Positions 1 to 7,592 of a DNA stretch of 64,000 bases are shown here, one piece after another; positions within the stretch are counted from its first letter, which is position 1; each line of letters starts with the position of its first letter. The DNA comes from Pseudomonas sp. NCCP-436 (lineage in GTDB: Bacteria > Pseudomonadota > Gammaproteobacteria > Pseudomonadales > Pseudomonadaceae), in assembly GCF_019656335.1 (NCBI RefSeq), contig NZ_BPLZ01000005.1, positions 124,001 to 188,000 on the forward strand. Reading direction: 5' to 3'. The translations under genes were made by a program, and so were the position numbers. A model generated the notes under the pieces. It was not told the DNA's origin, searched no databases, and saw only the letters and a program-made list of their open reading frames with translations.

Positions 1-281
1 CCAGCTGGACACTGCGACGCCGACTGGCCGAGGAAGGCACGCAGTTCCGCACCATCCTCAATGACACCCGCCGTGACCTGGCTACTGCCTATATCCGCGA
101 TACCGAGCTGAGTTTCGGTGAGATCGCCTACCTGCTCGGCTTCGCCTCGGCCGAGGCTTTCCAGCGGGCGTTCCGCCGCTGGCTGGGACAGACGCCCGGA
201 GACTACCGTCGTACCCAGCGCCGTACCGCACAATCACCTGTGCCCGGAAAGCAGCAACCAGGCAGTCTGAATACGGGTTGA
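1..281 (+). CDS. AraC-family transcriptional regulator, C-terminal fragment (5' end outside window)
   Basis: This is the end of a DNA-binding regulator, read in the frame whose first full codon is at position 3 and ending at TGA 279-281. About 92 residues are visible. They contain the second helix-turn-helix of an AraC/XylS domain: LSFGEIAYLLGFASAEAFQRAF, here seen as ELSFGEIAYLLGF followed by SAEAFQRAFRRW, then GQTPGDYRR. The GF-x-x-x-x-x-FxRAFRRW-x-G-x-TP-x-x-YR pattern is the family signature. The sensor domain and start codon lie upstream of the window, so the signal and target cannot be named. It runs on the plus strand and is tail-to-tail with uraH, so a role in purine use is possible but not shown. 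Confidence 0.85.
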   Translation, partial: SWTLRRRLAEEGTQFRTILNDTRRDLATAYIRDTELSFGEIAYLLGFASAEAFQRAFRRWLGQTPGDYRRTQRRTAQSPVPGKQQPGSLNTG

Positions 282-513
282 CATCGGGACTTCGCTCAGG
301 TGATTCACGTTGGGCAGTGCTCCTGTTCATACCGGGCAGTCGCCACCCCGGCAGCAGCCGCAAGCTGGGCAAAGCCAATTTACGTCTGACTCTGCCAAGC
401 CACCTTCCCTATCCCGCAGACAAAAAAATGCCCGCTGGATGAGCGGGCATAAGGACTCTAAAGGAGTCGGAGGGTGACAAGCATTCGTTGGGCAGGACAT
501 GCCTGCCGCCGTT
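282..513. other. Convergent intergenic spacer, no gene seen
   Basis: The stretch between the AraC-type fragment and uraH holds a terminator hairpin for the minus-strand gene and no convincing reading frame. Bases 296-375 share short identical blocks (TCAGG, then TACCGGGCAGTCG at the same 34-base offset) with 6557-6655, so it may be a diverged repeat or relic. Confidence 0.5.
422..450 (-). terminator. Rho-independent terminator downstream of uraH
   Basis: On the minus strand the arms ATGCCCGCT and AGCGGGCAT enclose a short loop and are followed by seven T. The hairpin sits about 65 bases after the uraH stop and also closes off the convergent AraC-type gene. Confidence 0.85.
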
Positions 514-867
514 TCAGCTACCCCGATAGGTGGAGTAGCTGTAGGGGGAAATCAGTAGCGGTACATGGTAGTGCTCCTGCCCGGCATCAATGCCGAAGCG
601 CAATACCACCACATCAAGAAAGGCCGGCTCAGGCAGGCTGACACCACGCGCGCGGTAGTAGTCACCGGCATGGAAGTGCAGCTGGTAGACCCCTGTACGG
701 TAGTCTTCTCCCTGCAGCACCGGTGCGTCGCAACGCCCGTCGTCATTGGTGATCACACTGTTGATCAGCTCCAGCTGCGCGTCGTCCACGCGGTACAGCT
801 CGATCTTGATGCCCTGCCCCGGACAGCCGTGCGCGGCATCCAGTACATGTGTCGTCAAACGTCCCAT
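514..867 (-). CDS. uraH: 5-hydroxyisourate hydrolase
   Basis: It hydrolyses 5-hydroxyisourate, the product of urate oxidation, to OHCU, the substrate of UraD. The 117-residue transthyretin-related protein shows the N-terminal LTTHVLD motif with His7, Arg45 in DGRCDAP, and the C-terminal HYHVPLLISPYSYSTYRGS block ending in the diagnostic YRGS tetrapeptide. I chose ATG 867 (MGRLTTHVLD), where homologues begin. The frame stays open upstream, and a GGAGG-like site near 920 leaves a longer GTG-started form possible. The gene is divergent from puuE, with a 386-base region carrying two TTGTATACAA-type palindromes between them. This implies joint control with the next steps of the pathway. Confidence 0.93.
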   Translation of the reverse strand: MGRLTTHVLDAAHGCPGQGIKIELYRVDDAQLELINSVITNDDGRCDAPVLQGEDYRTGVYQLHFHAGDYYRARGVSLPEPAFLDVVVLRFGIDAGQEHYHVPLLISPYSYSTYRGS

Positions 868-999
868 GGCTCTCGGGGCATCCGCCAGCGGCACAAGGCC
901 CGCGGACACCACTCCTCCTCTATGCTGTTGAAACCGGCTCGGTGTAGCACCCGCACTCAGACGGGATAGCACGCCAAATGAAATAAAACATTTTCACAG

Positions 1000-1017
1000 A
1001 TAATTGTACACAATTAT
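1000..1017. promoter_or_regulatory. Putative GntR-type operator, uraH side
   Basis: Arms ATAATTGT and ACAATTAT surround two central bases, with core TTGTACACAA at 1004-1013. The GT-NN-AC core spacing resembles operators of FCD-type GntR regulators such as UxuR. The same core recurs at 4712-4721. Confidence 0.6.
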
Positions 1018-1168
1018 TTTTCACAAAGCCCGCGAAATCCAGGCAAAACGCCTTGCCATCACCCATATTCAACGACCCCAGCCTGCTTCTGGCGAAACCC
1101 GAAAAGCTGCTACCCAGAGCGATCTGAGAGTTTTTACGCAAAAGGTGATTTACAAGCGGCGATTCACT

Positions 1169-1178
1169 TTGTATACAA
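1169..1178. promoter_or_regulatory. Putative GntR-type operator, puuE side
   Basis: A perfect 10-base palindrome TTGTATACAA lies 76 bases upstream of the puuE start. Identical copies occur at 8668-8677 and 10204-10213, each in front of other purine- or glyoxylate-related genes. Confidence 0.6.
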
Positions 1179-1253
1179 TTAGCCATCCAGGTCACACTGT
1201 CACTTCTTTATCCGGTGCGTAGTGGCCGCAACATTCCATATAGGAAGACTGTA

Positions 1254-2180
1254 GTGAACGCTGATTACCCACGCGACCTGATCGGCTACGGCGCAAACCC
1301 ACCCCATCCACACTGGCCGGGGGACGCTCGTATCGCCCTCTCCTTCGTGCTGAACTACGAGGAAGGTGGCGAGCGCAACATCCTGCATGGCGACAAGGAA
1401 TCCGAGGCTTTTCTCTCCGAAATGGTGGCAGCCCAGCCGCTGCAGGGGCAGCGCAACCTCTGCATGGAGTCTCTCTACGAGTATGGCAGCCGTGCCGGGG
1501 TATGGCGCCTGCTCGAACTGTTCCGCCGTCACGACATTCCCTTGACCATCTTCGCCGTGGCCATGGCCGCCCAGCGTCACCCCGATGTGATCCGTCAAAT
1601 GCTCGCCGCCGGCCATGAAATCTGCAGCCACGGCTACCGCTGGATCGACTATCAGTATGTCGACGAAGCCACCGAGCGTGAGCACATGTACGAGGCCATC
1701 CGCATCCTCACTGAACTCACTGGCGAGCGTCCACTAGGCTGGTATACCGGCCGTCTCGGCCCAAACACCCGACGCATCGTGCGCGAGGAAGGTGGTTTTC
1801 TCTACGACTCCGACACCTACGACGACGACCTGCCCTACTGGGATCCGGCCAGTACTCCGGAGAAGCCCCATCTGGTGATTCCCTACACCCTGGACACCAA
1901 CGACATGCGCTTCACCCAGGTACAAGGCTTCAACAAGGGCGATGACTTCTTCGAGTACCTCAAGGACGCCTTCGACGTGCTCTACGCCGAAGGCGAGGCC
2001 GGCGCACCGAAAATGCTGTCGATCGGCATGCACTGCCGCCTGCTCGGTCGTCCGGCCCGCCTGGCTTCGCTGGCCCGTTTCCTGGATTACGTGAAGAGCC
2101 ACGACAAGGTCTGGTGTGCACGCCGCATCGACATCGCCCGGCACTGGTACGCCACTCACCCCTTCCGTGTCACCGAATAA
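1254..2180 (+). CDS. puuE: Allantoinase PuuE (NodB/polysaccharide-deacetylase fold)
   Basis: It opens the ring of allantoin to give allantoate. The 308-residue protein belongs to the cofactor-independent allantoinases related to polysaccharide deacetylases, not to the amidohydrolase type (AllB). Visible landmarks are DYPRDLIGYG and PHPHWPGDARIALSFVLNYE near the N terminus, EICSHGYRWIDYQ in the middle, and a C-terminal GMHCRLLGRPAR. I chose the GTG at 1254 because an AGGAAG ribosome site precedes it by about 6 bases and the length then fits the family; the frame is open further upstream. It is the first gene of puuE-uraD-allA-puuD, all on the same strand with short gaps. Confidence 0.93.
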   Translation: MNADYPRDLIGYGANPPHPHWPGDARIALSFVLNYEEGGERNILHGDKESEAFLSEMVAAQPLQGQRNLCMESLYEYGSRAGVWRLLELFRRHDIPLTIFAVAMAAQRHPDVIRQMLAAGHEICSHGYRWIDYQYVDEATEREHMYEAIRILTELTGERPLGWYTGRLGPNTRRIVREEGGFLYDSDTYDDDLPYWDPASTPEKPHLVIPYTLDTNDMRFTQVQGFNKGDDFFEYLKDAFDVLYAEGEAGAPKMLSIGMHCRLLGRPARLASLARFLDYVKSHDKVWCARRIDIARHWYATHPFRVTE

Positions 2181-2192
2181 GAGAGAACTGCC

Positions 2193-2708
2193 ATGAGCCG
2201 CTTCCAGAGCCTGACCCCGTCCCGACTGAGCCGCGAGGATTTCGTCGCCGCCTTCGCCGACATTTATGAACACTCGCCCTGGGTGGCGGAAAAAGCTTAC
2301 GACCTGGGAGTCGATGCTTCCCTGGACGAGATCGAGACACTGCAGCAGCGCATGGCCGACATCCTGCTTTCGGCCAGCCGCGAAGAACAGCTGGCACTGA
2401 TCAACGCTCACCCGGATCTGGCCGGCAAGGCCGCCATCCGAGGCGAGCTGACCGCCTCCAGCACGGCTGAGCAGTCCGGTGCTGGAATTCACGAATGCAC
2501 GGCAGAGGAATTCGCCCGCTTCACTGAACTCAACGACGCCTACAAGGCCAAGTTCGGCTTCCCCTTCATCAAAGCCGTCAAGGGCAGCAACCGCCACCAG
2601 ATTCTGGCGGCCTTCGAAGAGCGCATCCATAACTCGCCGGAACAGGAGTTCGCTACTGCTCTGGCGGAGATCAACAAGATCGCCATGTTTCGCCTGCAGC
2701 AGCTGTAA
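2193..2708 (+). CDS. uraD: OHCU decarboxylase
   Basis: It decarboxylates 2-oxo-4-hydroxy-4-carboxy-5-ureidoimidazoline stereospecifically to (S)-allantoin. The 171-residue, all-helical protein has the catalytic histidine in NAHPDLAGK (His73), a later SGAGIHECTAEEFARF block, and the FGFPFIKAVKG motif typical of UraD. It starts 12 bases after puuE, so the two are surely co-transcribed. The catalytic order (UraH, UraD, PuuE) differs from the gene order. Confidence 0.93.
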   Translation: MSRFQSLTPSRLSREDFVAAFADIYEHSPWVAEKAYDLGVDASLDEIETLQQRMADILLSASREEQLALINAHPDLAGKAAIRGELTASSTAEQSGAGIHECTAEEFARFTELNDAYKAKFGFPFIKAVKGSNRHQILAAFEERIHNSPEQEFATALAEINKIAMFRLQQL

Positions 2709-2750
2709 CTGCGGCAGCCCGATAACCCAATAGAATAAGTAGAACAAGCC

Positions 2751-3254
2751 ATGCGCAGCCTGACTATCGAGCCTCTGACCAAGGAGGCCTTCGCCCCGTT
2801 CGGTGACGTTATCGAAACCGAGGGTAGTGACTTCTTCATGATCAACAACGGTTCCACCCGCCGCTACCACAAGCTGGCTACGGTGGAGACCGCCCAGCCC
2901 GAGGATAAGGCCATCATCAGCATCTTCAGCGCCGAGGCGCTGGAAATGCCGCTGACCATCCGCATGCTGGAACGCCATCCGCTGGGCAGCCAGGCGTTCA
3001 TTCCGCTGCTCGGCAACCCCTTTCTGATCGTGGTCGCGCCACTTGGCGATGTACCTGTATCAGGGTCCGTCCGTGCCTTCCTCAGCAATGGCAGGCAGGG
3101 CGTCAATTACCATCGCGGCGTCTGGCACCACCCGGTGCTGACGATCGAAAAGCGGGATGACTTCCTGGTGGTTGATCGCAGTGGCTCCGGCAACAACTGC
3201 GATGAGCATTTCTTCAATGAGGACGAGCTCCTTCTCCTCAATCCCCACCAATAA
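2751..3254 (+). CDS. allA: Ureidoglycolate lyase
   Basis: It splits ureidoglycolate into glyoxylate and urea, the last step of the ring pathway and the source of glyoxylate for Gcl. The 167-residue cupin-like protein starts with the family motif LTKEAFAPFGDVIE and carries ERHPLGSQAFIPL and YHRGVWHHPVL, which include the conserved histidines of the AllA barrel. The start is 42 bases after uraD. In related Pseudomonas purine clusters I expect an allantoicase gene (alc) between these two; none is present, although AllA needs the allantoicase product. Confidence 0.93.
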   Translation: MRSLTIEPLTKEAFAPFGDVIETEGSDFFMINNGSTRRYHKLATVETAQPEDKAIISIFSAEALEMPLTIRMLERHPLGSQAFIPLLGNPFLIVVAPLGDVPVSGSVRAFLSNGRQGVNYHRGVWHHPVLTIEKRDDFLVVDRSGSGNNCDEHFFNEDELLLLNPHQ

Positions 3255-3301
3255 GAGAAGCCCGGGGCTGGCGTGCCTCCCCCGGGAAAGAGGTACAGAT
3301 C

Positions 3302-4603
3302 GTGGAAGCACACTTCACCGAATGGCTAAACCTGGGCATCCGCTGGATCCACATGATCACCGGTATTGCCTGGATCGGCGCATCCTTCTATTTCGTCTGG
3401 CTGGAAAACAACCTCAACCGCAGCAATCCGCGCGAGGGCCTGTCGGGAGACCTCTGGGCCATCCACGGCGGCGGTATCTACCACCTGGAGAAGTACAAAC
3501 TGGCGCCGCCGAAGATGCCGGAGAACCTGCACTGGTTCAAATGGGAGGCCTACTTCACCTGGATGTCGGGCGTGGCCCTTCTGCTAGTGGTGTACTACCT
3601 CAACCCCAGCCTCTACCTGATCAAGCCGGGTGTTGATCTGGCTCCAGCGGCCGGCATTCTGATCGGTATCGGCTCGATGGTTGCCGCCTATGTGATCTAT
3701 CACTTCCTCTGCGACTCGCCACTGGGCAAGCGTCCGGCCCTGCTCGGCGTCGTACTCTTCGTGCTGATCATCGCTGCCGCCTATGGCTTCAGCCTGATCT
3801 TCAGTGGACGTGCTGCCTACATCCACGTCGGCGCGGTGATCGGCACCATCATGGTCGGCAACGTGTTCTTCACCATCATGCCGGCGCAACGCGCACTGGT
3901 TAAGGCCATCGAGGAAAACCGCGAACCGGATCCGGTACTGCCAGCCAAGGGCCTGCTGCGCTCGCGCCACAACAACTACTTCACCCTGCCGGTGCTGTTC
4001 ATCATGATCAGCAACCACTTCCCGAGCACCTATGGCAGCCAGTACAACTGGCTGATCCTGGCGGGCATCGCAGCACTGGCGGTACTGGTACGTCACTACT
4101 TCAATACCCGCCACGACAGCAACCGCTTCGCCTGGACCCTGCCGGCTGCGGCCCTGGGCATGGTCTGCCTGGCCTACGTCACCTCGCCGGCTCATCGCGC
4201 CGCACCGACTGTTGTGCCCGCAGCCCAAACCGAGCAGCCGGCACCAGCACCGCTAGCCGACACCGCACCAGCCAAGGTCGAAGCAGCCCCTACCGAGAAC
4301 ACCGCAGCCGCTGCTCCGACAACTGCTGATGCCGGAAGCCAGGTCGACTTTGCCAAGGTGGTGAGCGTAATCCATGAGCGCTGCACCGTCTGTCACTCGG
4401 CTACACCTAGCAGCCCACTGTTCAGCACTGCACCATCCGGTCTGCTACTCGACACGCCTGAGCAGATGCAGGCTCAGGCCGCCAAGATCCACGCTCAAAG
4501 CGTGGCCACCCAGATCATGCCACTGGGCAACATCACCCAGATGACCCAGGACGAGCGTGACCTGATCGGCGCCTGGATTGCCAAGGGGGCCCAGATCAAC
4601 TGA
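3302..4603 (+). CDS. puuD: Membrane-bound urate hydroxylase PuuD with C-terminal cytochrome c domain
   Basis: It converts urate to 5-hydroxyisourate and passes electrons to the respiratory chain, replacing soluble uricase. The 433-residue protein begins EAHFTEWLNLGIRWIHMITG and has about eight hydrophobic segments over the first 300 residues, with HGGGIYHLEKYK between them. An Ala/Pro/Thr-rich linker (about 300-345) leads to a small cytochrome c domain with the haem motif CTVCH (Cys361, Cys364, His365) and a later Met in MPLGNITQM. The start codon is GTG, with AGAGG about 10 bases ahead. It ends the puuE operon and is followed by a terminator. Its haem would be attached by the Ccm system encoded further along. 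Confidence 0.92.
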   Translation: MEAHFTEWLNLGIRWIHMITGIAWIGASFYFVWLENNLNRSNPREGLSGDLWAIHGGGIYHLEKYKLAPPKMPENLHWFKWEAYFTWMSGVALLLVVYYLNPSLYLIKPGVDLAPAAGILIGIGSMVAAYVIYHFLCDSPLGKRPALLGVVLFVLIIAAAYGFSLIFSGRAAYIHVGAVIGTIMVGNVFFTIMPAQRALVKAIEENREPDPVLPAKGLLRSRHNNYFTLPVLFIMISNHFPSTYGSQYNWLILAGIAALAVLVRHYFNTRHDSNRFAWTLPAAALGMVCLAYVTSPAHRAAPTVVPAAQTEQPAPAPLADTAPAKVEAAPTENTAAAAPTTADAGSQVDFAKVVSVIHERCTVCHSATPSSPLFSTAPSGLLLDTPEQMQAQAAKIHAQSVATQIMPLGNITQMTQDERDLIGAWIAKGAQIN

Positions 4604-4612
4604 TTGCCACAC

Positions 4613-4647
4613 ATGCCGTATCCACTTTTCGGTGCGGCATCTTTTTA
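4613..4647 (+). terminator. Rho-independent terminator after puuD
   Basis: Arms ATGCCG (4613-4618) and CGGCAT (4635-4640) flank an imperfect inner stem and are followed by CTTTTTAT. It ends the puuE-uraD-allA-puuD unit. Confidence 0.75.
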
Positions 4648-4711
4648 TACGGACGGGCGCAAAGACTCGTCGACAGCCGCCGGCAGTGCGAACTGACCGG
4701 CGGCTTTATTT

Positions 4712-4755
4712 TTGTACACAATTTTAAAATAAAGCGTTCCAAAAATTGTCCACAA
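4712..4755. promoter_or_regulatory. Pair of putative GntR-type operators before the NCS2 gene
   Basis: TTGTACACAA at 4712-4721 matches the uraH-side site. TTGTCCACAA at 4746-4755 is a weaker copy 34 bases further on. Both lie in an AT-rich stretch about 115-160 bases ahead of the permease-like gene. The presence of the site argues that this gene was, or is, part of the same regulon. Confidence 0.55.
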
Positions 4756-4870
4756 GTTGTTATAGTCAACTCAACCTGACCGCCAGGACAACTTCTGGCC
4801 GATCAGTGCTAAGGTGCCGTAAACCTTGAGCAAGCCCATGACCGTATAAAAACAACCGGCAGGCTACGAC

Positions 4871-5455
4871 ATGACCATCGACCGCAACACCACGGCTGCG
4901 CCCGAGCTGATCTACCAGCTGGACAATACTCCTGCTTTCTTCTCCGCCCTATTTGCTGCGCTGCAGAACATGCTGGCCAGTTTCGTCGACATCATCACTC
5001 TCCCCCTGATTGTCGGCAGCGCTCTCGCCCTGTTCCTCATGCTCGGCGCAGTGCTGCAACTGATGCCCGAGCCAGTACTGGATGGTGCATCTCCGGTCAT
5101 CTACGGCATCGTTGCGCTGGCCGGGGGCAGAATCCTCAGCGAAGCCAGTCTGCCTCGGCGTCACAAACACATCGTTTCCATTTCTCTGGGACTGGGCCTG
5201 AGTGCAGCAGCAATGCCCGAGGCTCTGACGCAAATACCGGAAATGCTGCGCAATATCCCCGGCGTCCCCATTGCCATCGGAGCTTTCTGTGCCATTGCGC
5301 TGAACATCTTCCTACCGGAGGAGCCACTGGCCGAGGACGACTACGAGCCCGAAGCCCAACTTCATACAGTGCTGCAAAACCGCACGACGGACGATGAGGC
5401 AGACAGTCTCGACTTCCTCGTACGCGACCTGCATGAGGCCATCCGCCCAAGCTGA
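4871..5455 (+). CDS. Internally deleted NCS2 (uracil/xanthine/urate) permease, N and C termini joined in frame
   Basis: The 194-residue product begins like a nucleobase:cation symporter-2 (ELIYQLDNTPAFFSALFAAL, then LQNMLASFVDIITLPLIVG, the first membrane helix). From about residue 51 it continues with sequence typical of the last helices of the same family (LFLMLGAVLQLMP, GIVALAGGRIL, SISLGLGL, AIALNIFLPEE). Family members are about 450-500 residues, so roughly 300 residues (helices 2 to about 10, with the substrate-binding motifs) are missing while the frame is kept. Transport by this form is unlikely; it may be a relic or a small membrane protein of unknown use. It is preceded by two operator-like sites and followed by a Tsx-like porin, consistent with a former purine-uptake pair. 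Confidence 0.75.
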   Translation: MTIDRNTTAAPELIYQLDNTPAFFSALFAALQNMLASFVDIITLPLIVGSALALFLMLGAVLQLMPEPVLDGASPVIYGIVALAGGRILSEASLPRRHKHIVSISLGLGLSAAAMPEALTQIPEMLRNIPGVPIAIGAFCAIALNIFLPEEPLAEDDYEPEAQLHTVLQNRTTDDEADSLDFLVRDLHEAIRPS

Positions 5456-5532
5456 CCACGATATCAGCCCGAATTCTCCCGGCGGCCTGCTGCCGGATAT
5501 AGACGCCTGCACCTCAACAACAAGGAGAACCC

Positions 5533-6393
5533 ATGAAAATCAAGCATCTACCCCACTGCCTGGCACTCGCCTGCGGCCTCGGTGCCGCCCAATACAGCCT
5601 TGCCGGAGATCTGCTCTACTGGCAGGACAACAGCCTGACCTACCTCTACGGCGAGAATTTCCAGCGCATGAACTTCAATGGTGAAGAACAGCGCACCCAG
5701 ACCACCTTCACCTTCGAGCATGCCAGTGGCTGGGCCTGGGGTGACATTTTCTATTTCATCGATTACATCCGTGCCGACAACGTACAGACCCGCGGCAGCT
5801 TCGACAAAGGCACCTTCCGCCAGCACGACAAGGACTCCTTCTACTACATGGAGTTCTCCCCGCGAGTGAGCCTGAGCTGGCTGACCGGGCAAAATCTGTC
5901 GGCGGGCCCGATCAAGGACGTGTTCGCGGCCTTCACCTACGAAAAGGGCAATGGCGGTCCCGGCACGGAAAACTACCTGTACGGTATCGGTCTGGACTGG
6001 AACGTGCCCGGCTTCACCTACTTCAAGAGCAACCTGTACCGGGTGAAGATCAACAATCACACGTTCTTCGCCGACAGCAACAGCAACGGCCATGCGACGC
6101 AACTGACCGTCACGGCGGCCTACCCGTTCAGTGTTGGTGACCAAGACTTCCTGGTGGACGGCTTCATCGACTGGCGCTCGCCCTCAGGCAACGCCGGTAC
6201 CCAAACCTCAGTCGGCTCCTCAATCCAGATCAAGTGGGACGCCGGCAAGGCGCTGTTCGGCAAGGAGCGTCAACTCTATGTCGGTACCGAGCTGAACATG
6301 TGGCATAACAAGTACGGCGTGAAGCCGGTGGACGGTTCCACCGACGGCTTCGACCAGACCGCCGTCCAGGCCTTGGTCAAGTACCACTTCTGA
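5533..6393 (+). CDS. Tsx-like nucleoside-specific outer-membrane channel
   Basis: This outer-membrane beta-barrel of 286 residues is of the Tsx/OmpK type, which admits nucleosides and related small molecules. It has a signal peptide (MKIKHLPHCLALACGLGAAQ, cleavage expected after SLA at about residue 24), alternating aromatic strands such as GDIFYFIDYIRADN and SFYYMEFSPRVSLSWLTG, and a C-terminal phenylalanine (VKYHF), the signal for barrel assembly. An AAGGAGA ribosome site precedes it. Its place after the permease-like gene suggests uptake of purines or nucleosides, but the exact substrate is inferred. Confidence 0.85.
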   Translation: MKIKHLPHCLALACGLGAAQYSLAGDLLYWQDNSLTYLYGENFQRMNFNGEEQRTQTTFTFEHASGWAWGDIFYFIDYIRADNVQTRGSFDKGTFRQHDKDSFYYMEFSPRVSLSWLTGQNLSAGPIKDVFAAFTYEKGNGGPGTENYLYGIGLDWNVPGFTYFKSNLYRVKINNHTFFADSNSNGHATQLTVTAAYPFSVGDQDFLVDGFIDWRSPSGNAGTQTSVGSSIQIKWDAGKALFGKERQLYVGTELNMWHNKYGVKPVDGSTDGFDQTAVQALVKYHF

Positions 6394-6704
6394 CCCAGCC
6401 TGACCGAACTTGGCCGGCGTCGGGTAGGGACGACGGTCAGGTACCAGGGGGGATGGGCCTTGTTGCCCTCCCCCCTTTTTTCTCGCCCGCACCAGTTATT
6501 TCCTGACTCCCTCATAAAAGCGGATCTTGAGACGGACAGCGTGTCCGATACATCTCTCAGGCTTTCGTCGAGAGGACGAATGCCTACGCGTACCGGGCAG
6601 TCGTCATTTCCGCATACGTCCCTGCAGAAGCCGCGCGCTCACAGCAAAGCGGATTTCCGGCCGCTCCTGCAGCCTCCGAAGAACTTACGAAGTCAGCCGT
6701 GGAT
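6394..6704. other. Convergent intergenic region after the Tsx-like gene
   Basis: Apart from the strong terminator at 6446-6482, I see only a short inverted repeat CGGACAGCGTGTCCG (about 6534-6548) and a block resembling 296-375. No reading frame here looks coding. Confidence 0.5.
6446..6482 (+). terminator. Strong rho-independent terminator after the Tsx-like gene
   Basis: GGGGGGATGGGC pairs with GCCCTCCCCCC across a short loop and is followed by a run of T (6476-6481). Confidence 0.9.
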
Positions 6705-7550
6705 TCAGCGTGATTCAAGGTTCGCTTCCCGTGCTTCCGCACGGGCCTTCTGGCGCTCCAGGAAATCCACCTTCCACTGTTCCAGGCCCATGTACTCGCT
6801 GTCCAGATTGGACTCTACCCGGTGACGCTGCTTGAGTGCCAGCACCTCGGCCTCCTTCTCCTGCAGGAAATGGTCGAAACGGGAAATCACCTCTGGATGA
6901 CGTCTACTGGACAGATGAAAGCTGCCACGAACATGCGGCAACGCCGGATCAAATACCAACGCCCCGGGACTGGCGCGGACGTTGTCAAGGTAATGAGTGG
7001 CCACCACCACATTGAAGTAAGCCCCATCGACATCCTTCTTCAGTGCCTGACGAATCATCTGTCGCAAGTCGTTACTGTAGTTCACCCTGATCTGTCCGCT
7101 GGCAATATGCTCCTCGTAGCCTCGTGGCGTCCATCCCTCCACCATGGCCAACTGACGCACGTCATCGAGCTTCATGCCCTGGCGTTTCGGCGCTACCAGC
7201 ACACCATCGACATAGGCCACCACAGGAAGGCTGTAGTGCATGTTCAGACCGGCCTTCTCATCCACAGCCCAGTGCGGACTGTCCGGATACTTGAAATCGA
7301 TCTTGCCCTCACGCAGCGCCTCGATCAGTTGCACCGGCGCCAGCGCCCGATACTGCAGAGTCACACCGCTGTCGGCAGCAAAGGCATCGAGCAGCTCACG
7401 AGCAAAGCCTCGGTACTGGCCGTCATCGTCGAAGTAGAAGTGGGGAGCATAGCGCGGAAGATTTTCGACCCCGACCACATAGCTTTCAGCCGAGGCACTG
7501 GAAGCGGCCAGCAGGATGGATGACAGATACAAGCGTACGGGCTTCTTCAT
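6705..7550 (-). CDS. Periplasmic solute-binding protein, family 3 type
   Basis: The 281-residue protein has a signal peptide (MKKPVRLYLSSILLAASSASA, cleavage after about residue 21) and then the bacterial extracellular solute-binding fold of amino-acid type: YVVGVENLPRYAPHFYFDDD, GFARELLDAFA, and the later hinge segments. No ABC permease or ATPase gene adjoins it, so it may act as an orphan binding protein or sensor. The C terminus (about 240-281) is charged and probably helical. It starts 42 bases downstream of moaA on the same strand, so the two are likely co-transcribed. The ligand is unknown. Confidence 0.75.
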   Translation of the reverse strand: MKKPVRLYLSSILLAASSASAESYVVGVENLPRYAPHFYFDDDGQYRGFARELLDAFAADSGVTLQYRALAPVQLIEALREGKIDFKYPDSPHWAVDEKAGLNMHYSLPVVAYVDGVLVAPKRQGMKLDDVRQLAMVEGWTPRGYEEHIASGQIRVNYSNDLRQMIRQALKKDVDGAYFNVVVATHYLDNVRASPGALVFDPALPHVRGSFHLSSRRHPEVISRFDHFLQEKEAEVLALKQRHRVESNLDSEYMGLEQWKVDFLERQKARAEAREANLESR

Positions 7551-7592
7551 CAGAGCCTCCTCTTATTGTTGTTGTGCAAACAGAAAGACGAA

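Larger units (their letters stand above)
868..1253. promoter_or_regulatory. Divergent uraH/puuE control region
   Basis: No gene is seen here. The region is AT-richer than its neighbours and holds two copies of a palindrome near TTGTATACAA (1004-1013 and 1169-1178). The first is about 137 bases upstream of the uraH start and the second about 76 bases upstream of the puuE start. Promoter elements could not be assigned with confidence. Confidence 0.55.

Noticed and set aside
1734..2978. 414-codon open frame on the minus strand
   Set aside because: It lies antisense to puuE, uraD and allA, which have clear family motifs. It is a GC-rich shadow frame without recognisable protein features.
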